A DNA stretch of 10,868 nucleotides from Methanobacteriota archaeon. GTDB lineage: Archaea; Halobacteriota; Methanomicrobia; Methanomicrobiales; Methanoculleaceae. The stretch spans positions 1-10,868 of the forward strand of contig JAEWMO010000104.1 in NCBI GenBank assembly GCA_023457135.1, in the 5' to 3' direction. The notes beneath the pieces were generated by a model. It did not search any database, was not told the DNA's origin, and saw nothing but the letters and a program-made list of their open reading frames with translations. Below are positions 1 to 6,317 of the stretch, piece by piece; position 1 is the first letter of the stretch; each line of letters opens with the position of its first letter. A program made the position numbers and the translations under genes.

Positions 1-1091
1 GCAACCTCGCGGTCTTCCGGACCCTCGCGTCGATGGGCGCGGGAGCGGACGTCTTCTCCGCGGGAGAGGTCGCGCTCGCCCTCGCCTCCGGCATGCGGCC
101 GGAGTCCCTCCTCTTCAACGGGAGCTCAAAGACCCCCTCGGATCTCGCCCTCGCCGTCGAGAAGGGGATCCGGGTCTCGGTGGACTCGCCCGACGAGCTC
201 CGGCAGCTCGATGCCGCGGCCGCAAAGGCGGGCAAGACCGTCGATATCGCCTTCCGTGTCAACCCGGCGATCGAGGTCCCCACCCACCCCAAGATCGCGA
301 CCGGTCTTGCCACAAGCAAGTTCGGTATCCCGGCAGGCCAGATCCTCGATGCCTACCGTGAGGCGCTCGCGCTTGAGCACGTCAACCCCATCGGTATCCA
401 CTGCCACATCGGTTCGCAGATCCTGGCCGTGGAGCCCTTCGCTCGCGAGGTCGAGGTCCTGATCGGCGTTGCCCGCGACCTGATTGAGATCGGGGTGAAC
501 CCGAAGTTCATCGATATCGGGGGCGGCCTCGGCATCCCCTACCACCGGGAGACCGACCGGGCCCCGACGCCGGAGGAGTATGCCGGAGCGGTGATGCCGG
601 TCTTCCTCCGCGGCATCGAAGAACTCGGGATCGAGCCCGAACTCTGGGTCGAGCCCGGCCGGTGGCTCGTCGCCGACTCGACGATCCTCCTCACCAGGGT
701 CAACTCCGTCAAGACCGCCCACAAGGCGTTCGCGAACGTCGACGCCGGGTTCAACCTCCTGGTCCGGCCGACGATGTACGACTCCTACCACGCGGTCGTC
801 GCGGCAAACAAGGCCGACGCCCCCGCCGTGCAGGAGTACTCCGTCACCGGGCCGATCTGCGAGACGGGCGACATCCTGGCAAAAGACCGGATGCTCCCCG
901 AACTTGCCGCCGGCGACATCATCGCGGTGCTTGACGCCGGGGCCTATGGGTTTGCGATGTCGTCGCAGTACAACAGCCGCCCCCGGTGCGCCGAGGTCCT
1001 CCTCGCGGGCGATAAGGCCGCCCTGATGCGCCGGGCCGAGACGGTCGAGGACCTGACCGCCCCGATGGTGACGCCGCCCTGGCAGGAATGA
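1..1091 (+). CDS. lysA: Diaminopimelate decarboxylase, 5' end outside the window
   Basis: PLP-dependent enzyme that decarboxylates meso-diaminopimelate to L-lysine in the cytoplasm, the last step of the DAP pathway. The frame is open from position 3 (NLAVFRTLAS then MGAGADVFSAGE), so the ATG at 33 is internal. The missing part is the N-terminus including the PLP lysine, which in this family lies a few residues before NLA; 362 codons are visible against about 430 for the family. Family motifs in order: HIGSQ (405-419), the glycine-rich phosphate loop GGGLG (519-533), EPGR (651-662), CETGD with the active-site cysteine (858-872), GAYG (939-950) and the YNSRPR segment starting at 969. The TGA stop is 7 nt before the RPA start, suggesting co-transcription. 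A related decarboxylase (ornithine or carboxynorspermidine) is less likely because HIGSQ, CETGD and GAYG together are typical of LysA. Confidence 0.95.
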   Translation, partial: NLAVFRTLASMGAGADVFSAGEVALALASGMRPESLLFNGSSKTPSDLALAVEKGIRVSVDSPDELRQLDAAAAKAGKTVDIAFRVNPAIEVPTHPKIATGLATSKFGIPAGQILDAYREALALEHVNPIGIHCHIGSQILAVEPFAREVEVLIGVARDLIEIGVNPKFIDIGGGLGIPYHRETDRAPTPEEYAGAVMPVFLRGIEELGIEPELWVEPGRWLVADSTILLTRVNSVKTAHKAFANVDAGFNLLVRPTMYDSYHAVVAANKADAPAVQEYSVTGPICETGDILAKDRMLPELAAGDIIAVLDAGAYGFAMSSQYNSRPRCAEVLLAGDKAALMRRAETVEDLTAPMVTPPWQE

Positions 1092-1098
1092 GATCGAC

Positions 1099-2388
1099 GT
1101 GAACTTCCACTACCTCCTGGTCGACGACCTCCTCTCGAAGGAGGAGTTCGACCGCCGGGTGGAGGAGAAGGTGGCGGAGGCAGGAGACCTCCTCGACGAG
1201 CAGACCGCGGCGATGCTGGTCGTCAAAGACCTCGGCCGTTCACACGTCCGGGTCCGGGATATCGGCGGGGCCTCAAGCCTCGTCTGCTTCTTCGCGAAGG
1301 TCCTCGAGGTCGGCGAGCCGAAGGAGTTCGAGCGGCAGGACGGCACGACCGGGATCGTCGCGAACGTGACGGTGGGCGACGAGACCGGGAGGGCCCGGCT
1401 GACCCTCTGGGACGAGAAGGCCGGCGGTGTCCGCGAGATCGAGCCGGGCGACGTGCTCGAGATCCTGGGCCGGCCGAAGGGCGGCGGGAAGATTCCCGAC
1501 GTCACCGCCGCCGCCGTCCAGAAGGCGGCCTGCGAGATCGCCTGCCCGGAGGTGACGGAGGCCTCCGCCGCCTCCCCCGGCCCGGCAGGAGACCTCGAGA
1601 TGAGGCTGATTACGGTCGGGAACCCGCGGACGTTCAAGCGGCGCGACGGGAGCGAGGGGGAGATGGTCGAGGCGGTGATCGGGAACGAGGACGGGGTCTT
1701 CCGGCTCGTCGCCTGGGCCCCGGCCGTCCTCGAAGGCGCGATGCCGGGTGCAAACGTCGTCATCCGCGGCGCAACCGCGCGGGAGAGCGAGCAGGGGATC
1801 GAGTACAGCCTCGGCGAGGCGGCATCCCTCCTCCCCTCCTGCCGGGAGATCGCCGTCCCGACGGACTCCATTGAGAATGTGCAGGAAGGGAAGTCCTATT
1901 CTCTTGCGGGGACGGTCGTCCGCGTCCAGCCCGCCCGTTCGTTTGTGACGCGGAACGGACGGCAGTCCTCTGTTCGGAACCTGGTCCTCGCCGACGCGAC
2001 CGGTGAGGTCCCGGTCGTCGTCTGGGGTGAACGGGCGGAGGAGCACCTCGCTTCCGGCGACCGGGTCGAGGTCTACAACGCGGTGGCCAAGCGGGGCCGG
2101 CAGGGGGCCCTCGAGATCCACGTCTCCTGGGGGAGCGCGATGGTCGTCGTCGCCGAGGAGGAGAAGGAGATCGATCTCGAGGGAACGGTCATCCCCACGG
2201 CCCGGGGGAACGCTCTTGACACCGGCGACGCCCGTTACCTTCTCGCAGAGCCCCTGCCCGTCGGAATCCGGGTGCGCGGCCGGGGAACCGTCCACCGGGG
2301 CGTAATCCATCTTGAGGATGTAGAGGCCGTATCGCCCGATCCCGACGACCTCCGCCGCCGCCTGGATCGGTTCGCCGGCGGGGCCTGA
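1099..2388 (+). CDS. rpa: Replication protein A (single-stranded DNA-binding, multi-OB-fold)
   Basis: Cytoplasmic ssDNA-binding protein that protects single strands in replication, recombination and repair; natural partner of RadA, encoded next. It has 429 aa from a GTG start 7 nt after lysA; this start gives the helical N-terminus usual for archaeal RPA (FDRRVEEKV, LGRSHVRVRDI, residues 1-55). OB folds are readable at about 62-150 (FFAKVLEVGEPKEFERQDG, then RLTLWDEK), 165-248 (ITVGNPRTFKRRDG, then FRLVAWAP) and 262-352 (LAGTVVRVQPARSFVTRNG, then VPVVVWGE). Each has the strand, R/K-x-DG or NG loop and buried Trp pattern. A shorter beta-rich stretch at 354-412 may be a reduced fourth fold. No Cys4 zinc finger is visible, unlike several euryarchaeal RPAs. 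The ribosome site is weak (an AGGAATGAG stretch before the GTG). I am sure of the family, less so of which paralogue this is. Confidence 0.92.
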   Translation: MNFHYLLVDDLLSKEEFDRRVEEKVAEAGDLLDEQTAAMLVVKDLGRSHVRVRDIGGASSLVCFFAKVLEVGEPKEFERQDGTTGIVANVTVGDETGRARLTLWDEKAGGVREIEPGDVLEILGRPKGGGKIPDVTAAAVQKAACEIACPEVTEASAASPGPAGDLEMRLITVGNPRTFKRRDGSEGEMVEAVIGNEDGVFRLVAWAPAVLEGAMPGANVVIRGATARESEQGIEYSLGEAASLLPSCREIAVPTDSIENVQEGKSYSLAGTVVRVQPARSFVTRNGRQSSVRNLVLADATGEVPVVVWGERAEEHLASGDRVEVYNAVAKRGRQGALEIHVSWGSAMVVVAEEEKEIDLEGTVIPTARGNALDTGDARYLLAEPLPVGIRVRGRGTVHRGVIHLEDVEAVSPDPDDLRRRLDRFAGGA

Positions 2389-2422
2389 CCCCGATCTTCA
2401 CTTTCACCCCGCACGGCGAGCG

Positions 2423-2431
2423 ACCTTTATG
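2423..2431 (+). promoter_or_regulatory. TATA-like element before radA
   Basis: In the gap between RPA and radA an AT-rich box (ACCTTTATG) stands in otherwise GC-rich DNA. A start of transcription about 25 nt downstream, near 2454, would give a leader of roughly 40 nt that contains the radA ribosome site. This suggests radA and the phosphatase behind it form their own unit. Position and composition only; no transcript data. Confidence 0.4.
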
Positions 2432-2483
2432 TCTCACGCTATAGACTCTTAGTGTAGCATACCTGAACACACCTAGAGATCAA

Positions 2484-2489
2484 GTGAGG
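2484..2489 (+). promoter_or_regulatory. Ribosome binding site deciding the radA start
   Basis: GTGAGG lies 6 nt before the ATG at 2496 and is read here as a Shine-Dalgarno sequence, not as a GTG start codon at 2484. The protein beginning at 2496 opens with MSEIDLEDLPGVG, the usual RadA N-terminus, which supports this choice. Confidence 0.6.
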
Positions 2490-2495
2490 AATGAG

Positions 2496-3470
2496 ATGTC
2501 AGAGATTGATCTTGAAGATTTACCCGGCGTCGGGGCAACCACTGCAGAAAAACTCCGGGAGGCCGGATACGGGACCGTCGAGAGCGTCGCAACGGCCACC
2601 ACGTCCGATCTCGCCGAGGCGGCGGAGATAGGCGAAGCAACTGCAAAGAAGGTGATCCTTGCCGCCCGGAAAATGGCGGATATCGGCGGGTTCAAGACCG
2701 GCCGCGATATCCTGGACAAGAGGAAGGATATCAAGAAACTCAAGACCCTGGTTCCCGAGTTCGACGAACTGATCGGCGGCGGTCTCGAGACCCAGGCGAT
2801 CACGGAAGTCTACGGCGAGTTCGGGTCCGGGAAGAGCCAGCTCGTCCACCAGATGGCCGTCAACGCCCAGCTCCCCGAAGAACTCGGCGGGCTCGCCGGC
2901 GGGGTCATCTACGTCGACACTGAGAACACGTTCCGCCCGGAGCGTATCGAGCAGATGCTCAACGGACTCCCCGACGAGGCGGACCTCGGAGATATCGAAG
3001 AAGTTCTCGAGCGGATCCACGTCGCACGGGCGCACAGCTCCGACCACCAGATGCTGCTCCTCGAGACCGCCCGGGAACTCGCGAACGACCTGCGGAACTC
3101 CGATTACCCGGTCAGGCTCTTCGTTATCGACTCGCTGACGTCCCTCTTCCGGTCGGAGTACGCGGGACGGGGCACCCTCGCTCCCCGGCAGCAGAAGCTG
3201 AACCGGCACATGCACGATCTCCTGAAGCTGATCGACGACCACAACGCCGTCGGCCTCGTGACCAACCAGGTGATGTCGAACCCCGGCGTCCTCTTCGGCG
3301 ACCCCACGAAACCGATCGGCGGCAACATCGTCGGGCACACCGCGACTTTCCGGCTCTACCTCAGGAAGAGCAAGGGCGGCAAGAGGGTTGCCCGCCTGGT
3401 CGACAGCCCCAACCTCCCCGAAGGCGAAGCCCCCTTCATGGTCGAACAGGCAGGGCTAAAACCGTGCTAA
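2496..3470 (+). CDS. radA: DNA repair and recombination protein RadA
   Basis: Archaeal RecA/Rad51-family recombinase: it forms ATP-dependent filaments on ssDNA and carries out strand exchange in double-strand break repair. 324 aa from the ATG at 2496, normal length for the family. The N-terminal helix-hairpin-helix region includes LPGVGATTAEKL (9-20). The linker GGFKTG (64-69) is near where related recombinases carry the polymerisation phenylalanine (inference). Walker A is GEFGSGKS (107-114), DTENTFRPER at 141-150 includes the expected catalytic glutamate, and Walker B is LFVIDS (208-213). The DNA-binding L2 region with TNQVMSNPG and KPIGGNIVGH spans about 256-281. No intein interrupts it. 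The Walker motifs, HhH domain and C-terminus rule out the shorter paralogue RadB. Its stop overlaps the next start by 7 nt, so translation of the two is probably coupled. Confidence 0.97.
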   Translation: MSEIDLEDLPGVGATTAEKLREAGYGTVESVATATTSDLAEAAEIGEATAKKVILAARKMADIGGFKTGRDILDKRKDIKKLKTLVPEFDELIGGGLETQAITEVYGEFGSGKSQLVHQMAVNAQLPEELGGLAGGVIYVDTENTFRPERIEQMLNGLPDEADLGDIEEVLERIHVARAHSSDHQMLLLETARELANDLRNSDYPVRLFVIDSLTSLFRSEYAGRGTLAPRQQKLNRHMHDLLKLIDDHNAVGLVTNQVMSNPGVLFGDPTKPIGGNIVGHTATFRLYLRKSKGGKRVARLVDSPNLPEGEAPFMVEQAGLKPC

Positions 3471-4168
3471 AGGCGCTCGTCACAGACGTCGACGGCACCA
3501 TCACCGACCGGCGGCGGCGGATCAACACGGAGGCCGTCGAGACCATCCGGACCCTCGTCGACGCCGGGATTGAGGTCGTCCTTGCAAGCGGCAACACCGT
3601 CTGCTTCATGGACGGCCTCTGCAAGATGGTCGGGACGGACGGGACCATCATCGGCGAGAACGGCGGTGTCTACCGCCGGACGTTCGGCGGCACCCTCCAC
3701 ATCCCCGGCGACCAGAAGGCCTGCCTTGCTGCCTTCGAGACCCTCGCCGACCATTTTTCAAGAAAAGGCACCGAACTCGAGCTCTTCGGCGCACAGTACC
3801 GGTTCGCCGACGTCGCCTTCGCCCGGAACATCGACCCCGACGAAGCGCGAGCGGTCATCCGCGACCACCACCACCCGGTCAGGGTGCTCGACACCGGGTT
3901 TGCCATCCACCTCCAGGCGCTCGGCGTGAACAAGGGCACGGCGCTCCGCGAGCTCGCCGGGACGATGGGGATCCTCCCCTCAGAGATGATGGCCGTCGGC
4001 GACTCGGAGAACGACATCGAGATGCTCGAGGTGGCCGGCATCGGCGTCGCGGTGCGAAACGCCCCGGCTCCGACCCAATCAGCGGCCGACCTGGTCACTG
4101 AAGCGGCCTACGGGGACGGGTTTGTAGAAGCGGTAAAAAAGTATTTTGATGATTTTGAGATGCGGTAG
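3464..4168 (+). CDS. pgp: Phosphoglycolate phosphatase, archaeal HAD type
   Basis: Cytoplasmic HAD-superfamily phosphatase (Cof-like, C2B cap) of the archaeal phosphoglycolate phosphatase family, expected to hydrolyse 2-phosphoglycolate to glycolate with Mg2+. 234 aa. Motif I is DVDGT (8-12: nucleophile Asp8, acid/base Asp10). Motif II is the serine in LASGN (Ser42). The cap domain spans about 80-150. Motif III is Lys157 in NKGTAL. Motif IV is GDSENDIEML (179-188). The GTG start at 3464 lies inside the last codons of radA, so expression depends on radA transcription and probably on ribosome re-initiation. The link to recombination is not obvious; phosphoglycolate does arise from 3'-phosphoglycolate ends at oxidised DNA breaks, but that connection is speculation here. 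A sucrose-phosphate phosphatase-like or other sugar-phosphate activity cannot be excluded from sequence. Confidence 0.88.
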   Translation: MLKALVTDVDGTITDRRRRINTEAVETIRTLVDAGIEVVLASGNTVCFMDGLCKMVGTDGTIIGENGGVYRRTFGGTLHIPGDQKACLAAFETLADHFSRKGTELELFGAQYRFADVAFARNIDPDEARAVIRDHHHPVRVLDTGFAIHLQALGVNKGTALRELAGTMGILPSEMMAVGDSENDIEMLEVAGIGVAVRNAPAPTQSAADLVTEAAYGDGFVEAVKKYFDDFEMR

Positions 4169-4222
4169 AGTGATCCGGCTCTCAATTATCGGCCTCGAAA
4201 GTCATTCATTAAAGCCGGAGAT

Positions 4223-4236
4223 CCTGTTTTTTCAGG
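4223..4236 (+). terminator. Candidate terminator after the radA-phosphatase unit
   Basis: CCTG, T6 and CAGG form a 4-bp hairpin with a T6 loop 55 nt after the phosphatase stop. Oligo-T is the main termination signal for archaeal RNA polymerase, and the gene on the other side is convergent, so a terminator is expected here. The hairpin itself is too short to be convincing. Confidence 0.4.
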
Positions 4237-4280
4237 GGAATATTACCTTCGCCCTCCCGAATCCGCCGCAGAATCATACC

Positions 4281-4301
4281 GGCTCTCCTAACGGTGGAGC
4301 C
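4281..4301. repeat. Short inverted repeat at the end of the secreted-protein gene
   Basis: GGCTC (4281-4285) and GAGCC (4297-4301) can pair across an 11-nt loop, immediately beyond and touching the stop codon of the minus-strand gene. A 9-bp direct repeat, CCGGCTCTC, occurs at 4175-4183 and again at 4279-4287. It may assist termination of the minus-strand transcript, but there is no T-run on that strand. Confidence 0.25.
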
Positions 4302-5869
4302 TAACCGGTTTCGCTCTCGTCTTCCACAGGAGTCTGCTCCTCTACCGGTTCTTCAGCCGATTCCAGCTCTTTAACCAGCTCCTCAGTCGGTTCCTGCGTG
4401 AATGTTGGAGTTTCTTCCAGGGTCGGCTCCTCGACCGTAGGTTCCGCGGTTGGCTCCTCAACCGGGGTTGATTCCGGTGTTGCCGATGGAGTGGCCGGGG
4501 GAACGGTTGGCGGCGGTGTCCGGTCTTCCGGCGGTTCCAGGCCATCCCGGAGCGAGGTTGCGGTTGGGCGGGGTGTCAAATGCTGCACCGGGGTTGGTTG
4601 GGGAACCGATGTTCCTGCCGGGGATGGTGTTTCTATCGCCGTAGGAGGCGCAGTTGGATCAGTAAGGGTTGGTATGGCCGTGGGGTACCCAGTGGGCGTT
4701 GGTGTGGGCGTTAAATAGGGATTATCAGGCCTTCCTTCGCGATACAGCCGTATTGGTGCAGAAACCGGAAGAGCATAATATCGTGGTATACCGGGCTGCT
4801 TCTCTGGCATTACTGCTTTCTTATCATAGTATTTCCGTGGAATGTAATCTTGCTCGCCAGTATAGGGATTTCTCATAAATGAATATTGGGCGAAATCCAC
4901 CGTGCTTATCACATACACCGGGACATCCTCCGAGTAAATGAGAATTACTGACTCTGTGAGCGGGTAATTCCATTTCATAAGCCAATCATAATAACCAAAG
5001 CGGGTTTCAAGGGTCGGGCCGCCGTAATCCTCACCGTTTGGCCCGCCGTTCCGGTTATAGAAGTGTAAATAGATGTTTTTCAGTTCAATGTTGCTGAAGT
5101 GGTAAACGTAGTCGTGCAGTTCCATGCTCATCATATCGGCTAGTTCCGGGGGAAACTCCGATTCAACGATAACACTTGTCGTTTGTGTAGCATGGTCAAC
5201 GATGTAGTAATAGGTGCGAGTAACACCCGCCGTTCCCGTCCAGGTCTCGATAGTAATCTCTTTTTCGGGTGTAGGCGTTGGTGTAGGGTCAATCGTCGGG
5301 GTTGCCGTAGGAGTAGATTCCGGTGTAGGCTCCGTGGTCGCCGTAGGAGCGGATGTCGTGGTCGCAGTGGGTGTGGCGGTCGTGGTTGCGGTTGGGCTCG
5401 TAGTTGGGGCGGGAGTCGTCGCCCCATTCGTACTCGAGGTTGCGGTCACCTTCACCGTCGAGGTCGTTGTAGGATCGGTCGTCGGGCAGGGTGTCTCCGT
5501 TGCCGTTGGAGGAACCGTTGTTCCTCCAGAAAAACCGTTACTGCTGCTACGTCCGCCGGACGAGGAAGAATGCGGTGATCCCCCGGAGCTGCTCGTTTTG
5601 ACCACATTTTGAATCACAATGTTAAATACGCCGGTAACCGAATTCACGATCCAGATCTCCGGTTCACCCGCCTCATCTACTGTCACATCCCCGGTCGCGT
5701 TCGTCTCATTGACAATCGTCTGCGAGACAGACGCACCCCCTGCAGCGACAGGTTCAACTCCCGCTGTAACATTTCGATCGCCTGCCTCGAACCCTCCGGA
5801 CGCGAGAACCCCGCCGTAGCAGAGAGCAAGGGTGAGAACGATGCCGAGAACAATCTGCACTTGTTTCAT
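4301..5869 (-). CDS. Unrecognised secreted protein with Pro/Thr-rich linkers and acidic tail
   Basis: 522 aa, function unknown. A signal peptide occupies residues 1-23 (MKQVQIVLGIVLTLALCYGG, then VLA). Residues 25-91 form a short beta-rich segment with sequons NVT, NET and NAT (33, 54, 57). Residues 92-118 are Gly/Ser-rich and 119-203 are a Thr/Pro/Ala linker. Residues 204-385 form the only globular-looking domain, rich in Tyr and Trp (TRTYYYIVDH, HDYVYHFSN, FGYYDWLMKW, NPYTGEQDYIP), which I do not recognise. Residues 386-467 are a second Pro/Thr linker and 468-522 an acidic Glu/Pro/Thr tail. There is no C-terminal membrane helix or obvious PGF-type sorting signal. It is therefore either released, held by other surface proteins or kept by the uncleaved signal helix. 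Only two cysteines (17, 128) are present. The DNA for the central domain (about 4715-5130) is clearly more AT-rich than flanking genes, which may mean transfer or rapid evolution. Likely a surface-layer-associated or adhesin-like protein (inference). Confidence 0.8.
   Translation of the reverse strand: MKQVQIVLGIVLTLALCYGGVLASGGFEAGDRNVTAGVEPVAAGGASVSQTIVNETNATGDVTVDEAGEPEIWIVNSVTGVFNIVIQNVVKTSSSGGSPHSSSSGGRSSSNGFSGGTTVPPTATETPCPTTDPTTTSTVKVTATSSTNGATTPAPTTSPTATTTATPTATTTSAPTATTEPTPESTPTATPTIDPTPTPTPEKEITIETWTGTAGVTRTYYYIVDHATQTTSVIVESEFPPELADMMSMELHDYVYHFSNIELKNIYLHFYNRNGGPNGEDYGGPTLETRFGYYDWLMKWNYPLTESVILIYSEDVPVYVISTVDFAQYSFMRNPYTGEQDYIPRKYYDKKAVMPEKQPGIPRYYALPVSAPIRLYREGRPDNPYLTPTPTPTGYPTAIPTLTDPTAPPTAIETPSPAGTSVPQPTPVQHLTPRPTATSLRDGLEPPEDRTPPPTVPPATPSATPESTPVEEPTAEPTVEEPTLEETPTFTQEPTEELVKELESAEEPVEEQTPVEDESETG
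4660..4714. repeat. Low-complexity DNA encoding the C-terminal Pro/Thr linker
   Basis: Reiterated GTTGG/GTGGG-type units on the plus strand correspond to TPTPTPTGYPT on the coding minus strand. The period of two to three codons is the kind of tract that expands and contracts by slippage. Confidence 0.5.
5256..5520. repeat. Low-complexity DNA encoding the N-terminal Thr/Pro linker
   Basis: A longer tract of degenerate GTNGGNGT-like units (plus strand) encodes TPTATTTATPTATTT-like repeats at residues 119-203 of the secreted protein. Read in other frames it gives long Val/Gly-rich or Arg-rich open frames that are artefacts of the repeat. Typical of an extended, possibly O-glycosylated stalk (inference). 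Confidence 0.55.
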
Positions 5870-5877
5870 AATTGTAA

Positions 5878-5884
5878 CCCCGCC
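5878..5884 (-). promoter_or_regulatory. Possible ribosome site of the secreted-protein gene
   Basis: On the minus strand GGCGGGG ends 8 nt before the ATG at 5869. It is purine-poor compared with a standard GGAGG but correctly placed; no better site is seen. Confidence 0.3.
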
Positions 5885-5912
5885 TGGCTTGCGTTTTCAC
5901 GAATTCAGCCAC

Positions 5913-5950
5913 GAATATATTCTGCCGGGAATATATGTTCGTGAATATAT
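5913..5950 (-). promoter_or_regulatory. Triple GAATATAT promoter or operator element
   Basis: GAATATAT occurs three times in the same orientation at 5913-5920, 5929-5936 and 5943-5950 (steps of 16 and 14 bp). The first copy continues into a perfect 10-bp palindrome, GAATATATTC. On the minus strand these read ATATATTC, a plausible archaeal TATA box; the copy nearest the gene would put transcription start near 5890, about 20 nt before the ATG. Flanking copies of CGTTTTCA at 5892-5899 and 5952-5959 are 60 bp apart. Extra copies may be alternative TATA boxes or regulator sites overlapping the promoter. Confidence 0.45.
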
Positions 5951-6083
5951 ACGTTTTCAAATGTTCACCGAACCCGAATGAGGAGTGATTCGCTGCACAG
6001 GCAGATCAACCACGCGCGATACAGGGGAGTTGAGTCCCGATGTACAGGCCTGCCCCGCCGCCTCTTCTCCAGAAAATGTGGCG

Positions 6084-6118
6084 CGACCGGGGTCTACAAC
6101 CCTGACCGTGCCCGGTCG
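6084..6118. repeat. 8-bp inverted repeat in the intergenic region
   Basis: CGACCGGG and CCCGGTCG are perfect reverse complements separated by 19 nt. Inside the loop GACCG (6104-6108) offers an alternative 5-bp pairing with CGGTC (6113-6117), so two mutually exclusive stems are possible. Confidence 0.4.
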
Positions 6119-6305
6119 ATTGTGCGAAGCCGGGCCTTCCTTCGCCAATTCAGAAGCCAGAGCCCGAGCCCCGGGGTCAGGATAAGGTCGTCGTGCTCAC
6201 CGTCCCCGCCTGAGTATCAATGCGGTCGGTGTCATGAACCTTCGAGGGGCCCGGTGACCCGCAGGTACCTAAACCCGTCTAGTTACCGCACCCAGGCGCG
6301 GTCAG

Positions 6306-6311
6306 AAAAAA
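6306..6311 (-). terminator. Oligo-T terminator after the PRC-barrel gene
   Basis: Six A's on the plus strand are T6 in the minus-strand transcript, 6 nt beyond the TGA stop of the PRC-barrel gene. Oligo-T without a hairpin is a common archaeal termination signal. Confidence 0.5.
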
Positions 6312-6317
6312 GTATTC

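Larger units (their letters stand above)
5951..6317. other. Intergenic stretch with inverted repeats, no supported gene
   Basis: Short frames on both strands (up to 122 codons) lack a ribosome site paired with a start, show no family resemblance and have Arg/Ser/Pro-rich shadow composition. Several hairpins can be drawn. CTGC/GCAG with a tetraloop lies near 5992-6003. CGACCGGG (6084-6091) pairs with CCCGGTCG (6111-6118). GCGAAG (6124-6129) pairs with CTTCGC (6140-6145). A CCCCGGGG palindrome sits at 6169-6176. I do not recognise RNase P RNA, SRP RNA or tRNA. It could be a structured RNA, a gene remnant, or plain GC-rich spacer. Confidence 0.4.

Noticed and set aside
33..35. ATG at 33 as the true start of lysA
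   Set aside because: The upstream codons from position 3 continue the conserved NLAVFR segment of the family, so the gene begins before the window.
126..791. 221-codon open frame on the minus strand inside lysA
   Set aside because: Antisense shadow of a clearly coding gene; Asp/Arg/Gly-rich composition produced by GC-rich codons and no family motif.
1273..2310. 345-codon minus-strand open frame opposite RPA
   Set aside because: Mirror of the RPA codon pattern; no start signal and no recognisable domain, while RPA is certain.
2520..3338. 272-codon minus-strand open frame opposite radA
   Set aside because: Shadow of radA with no motif of its own.
5183..5612. Val/Gly-rich and Arg/Gly-rich plus-strand open frames opposite the Pro/Thr tract
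   Set aside because: Artefacts of the short DNA repeats in the minus-strand gene, which has a signal peptide and a full-length frame.
5913..5950. CRISPR-like array in the spaced GAATATAT boxes
   Set aside because: Units are only 8 bp and spacers of 6-8 bp; far too short for a CRISPR array.
5951..6317. RNase P RNA, SRP (7S) RNA or tRNA in the intergenic region
   Set aside because: Their conserved sequence motifs were looked for on both strands and not found.
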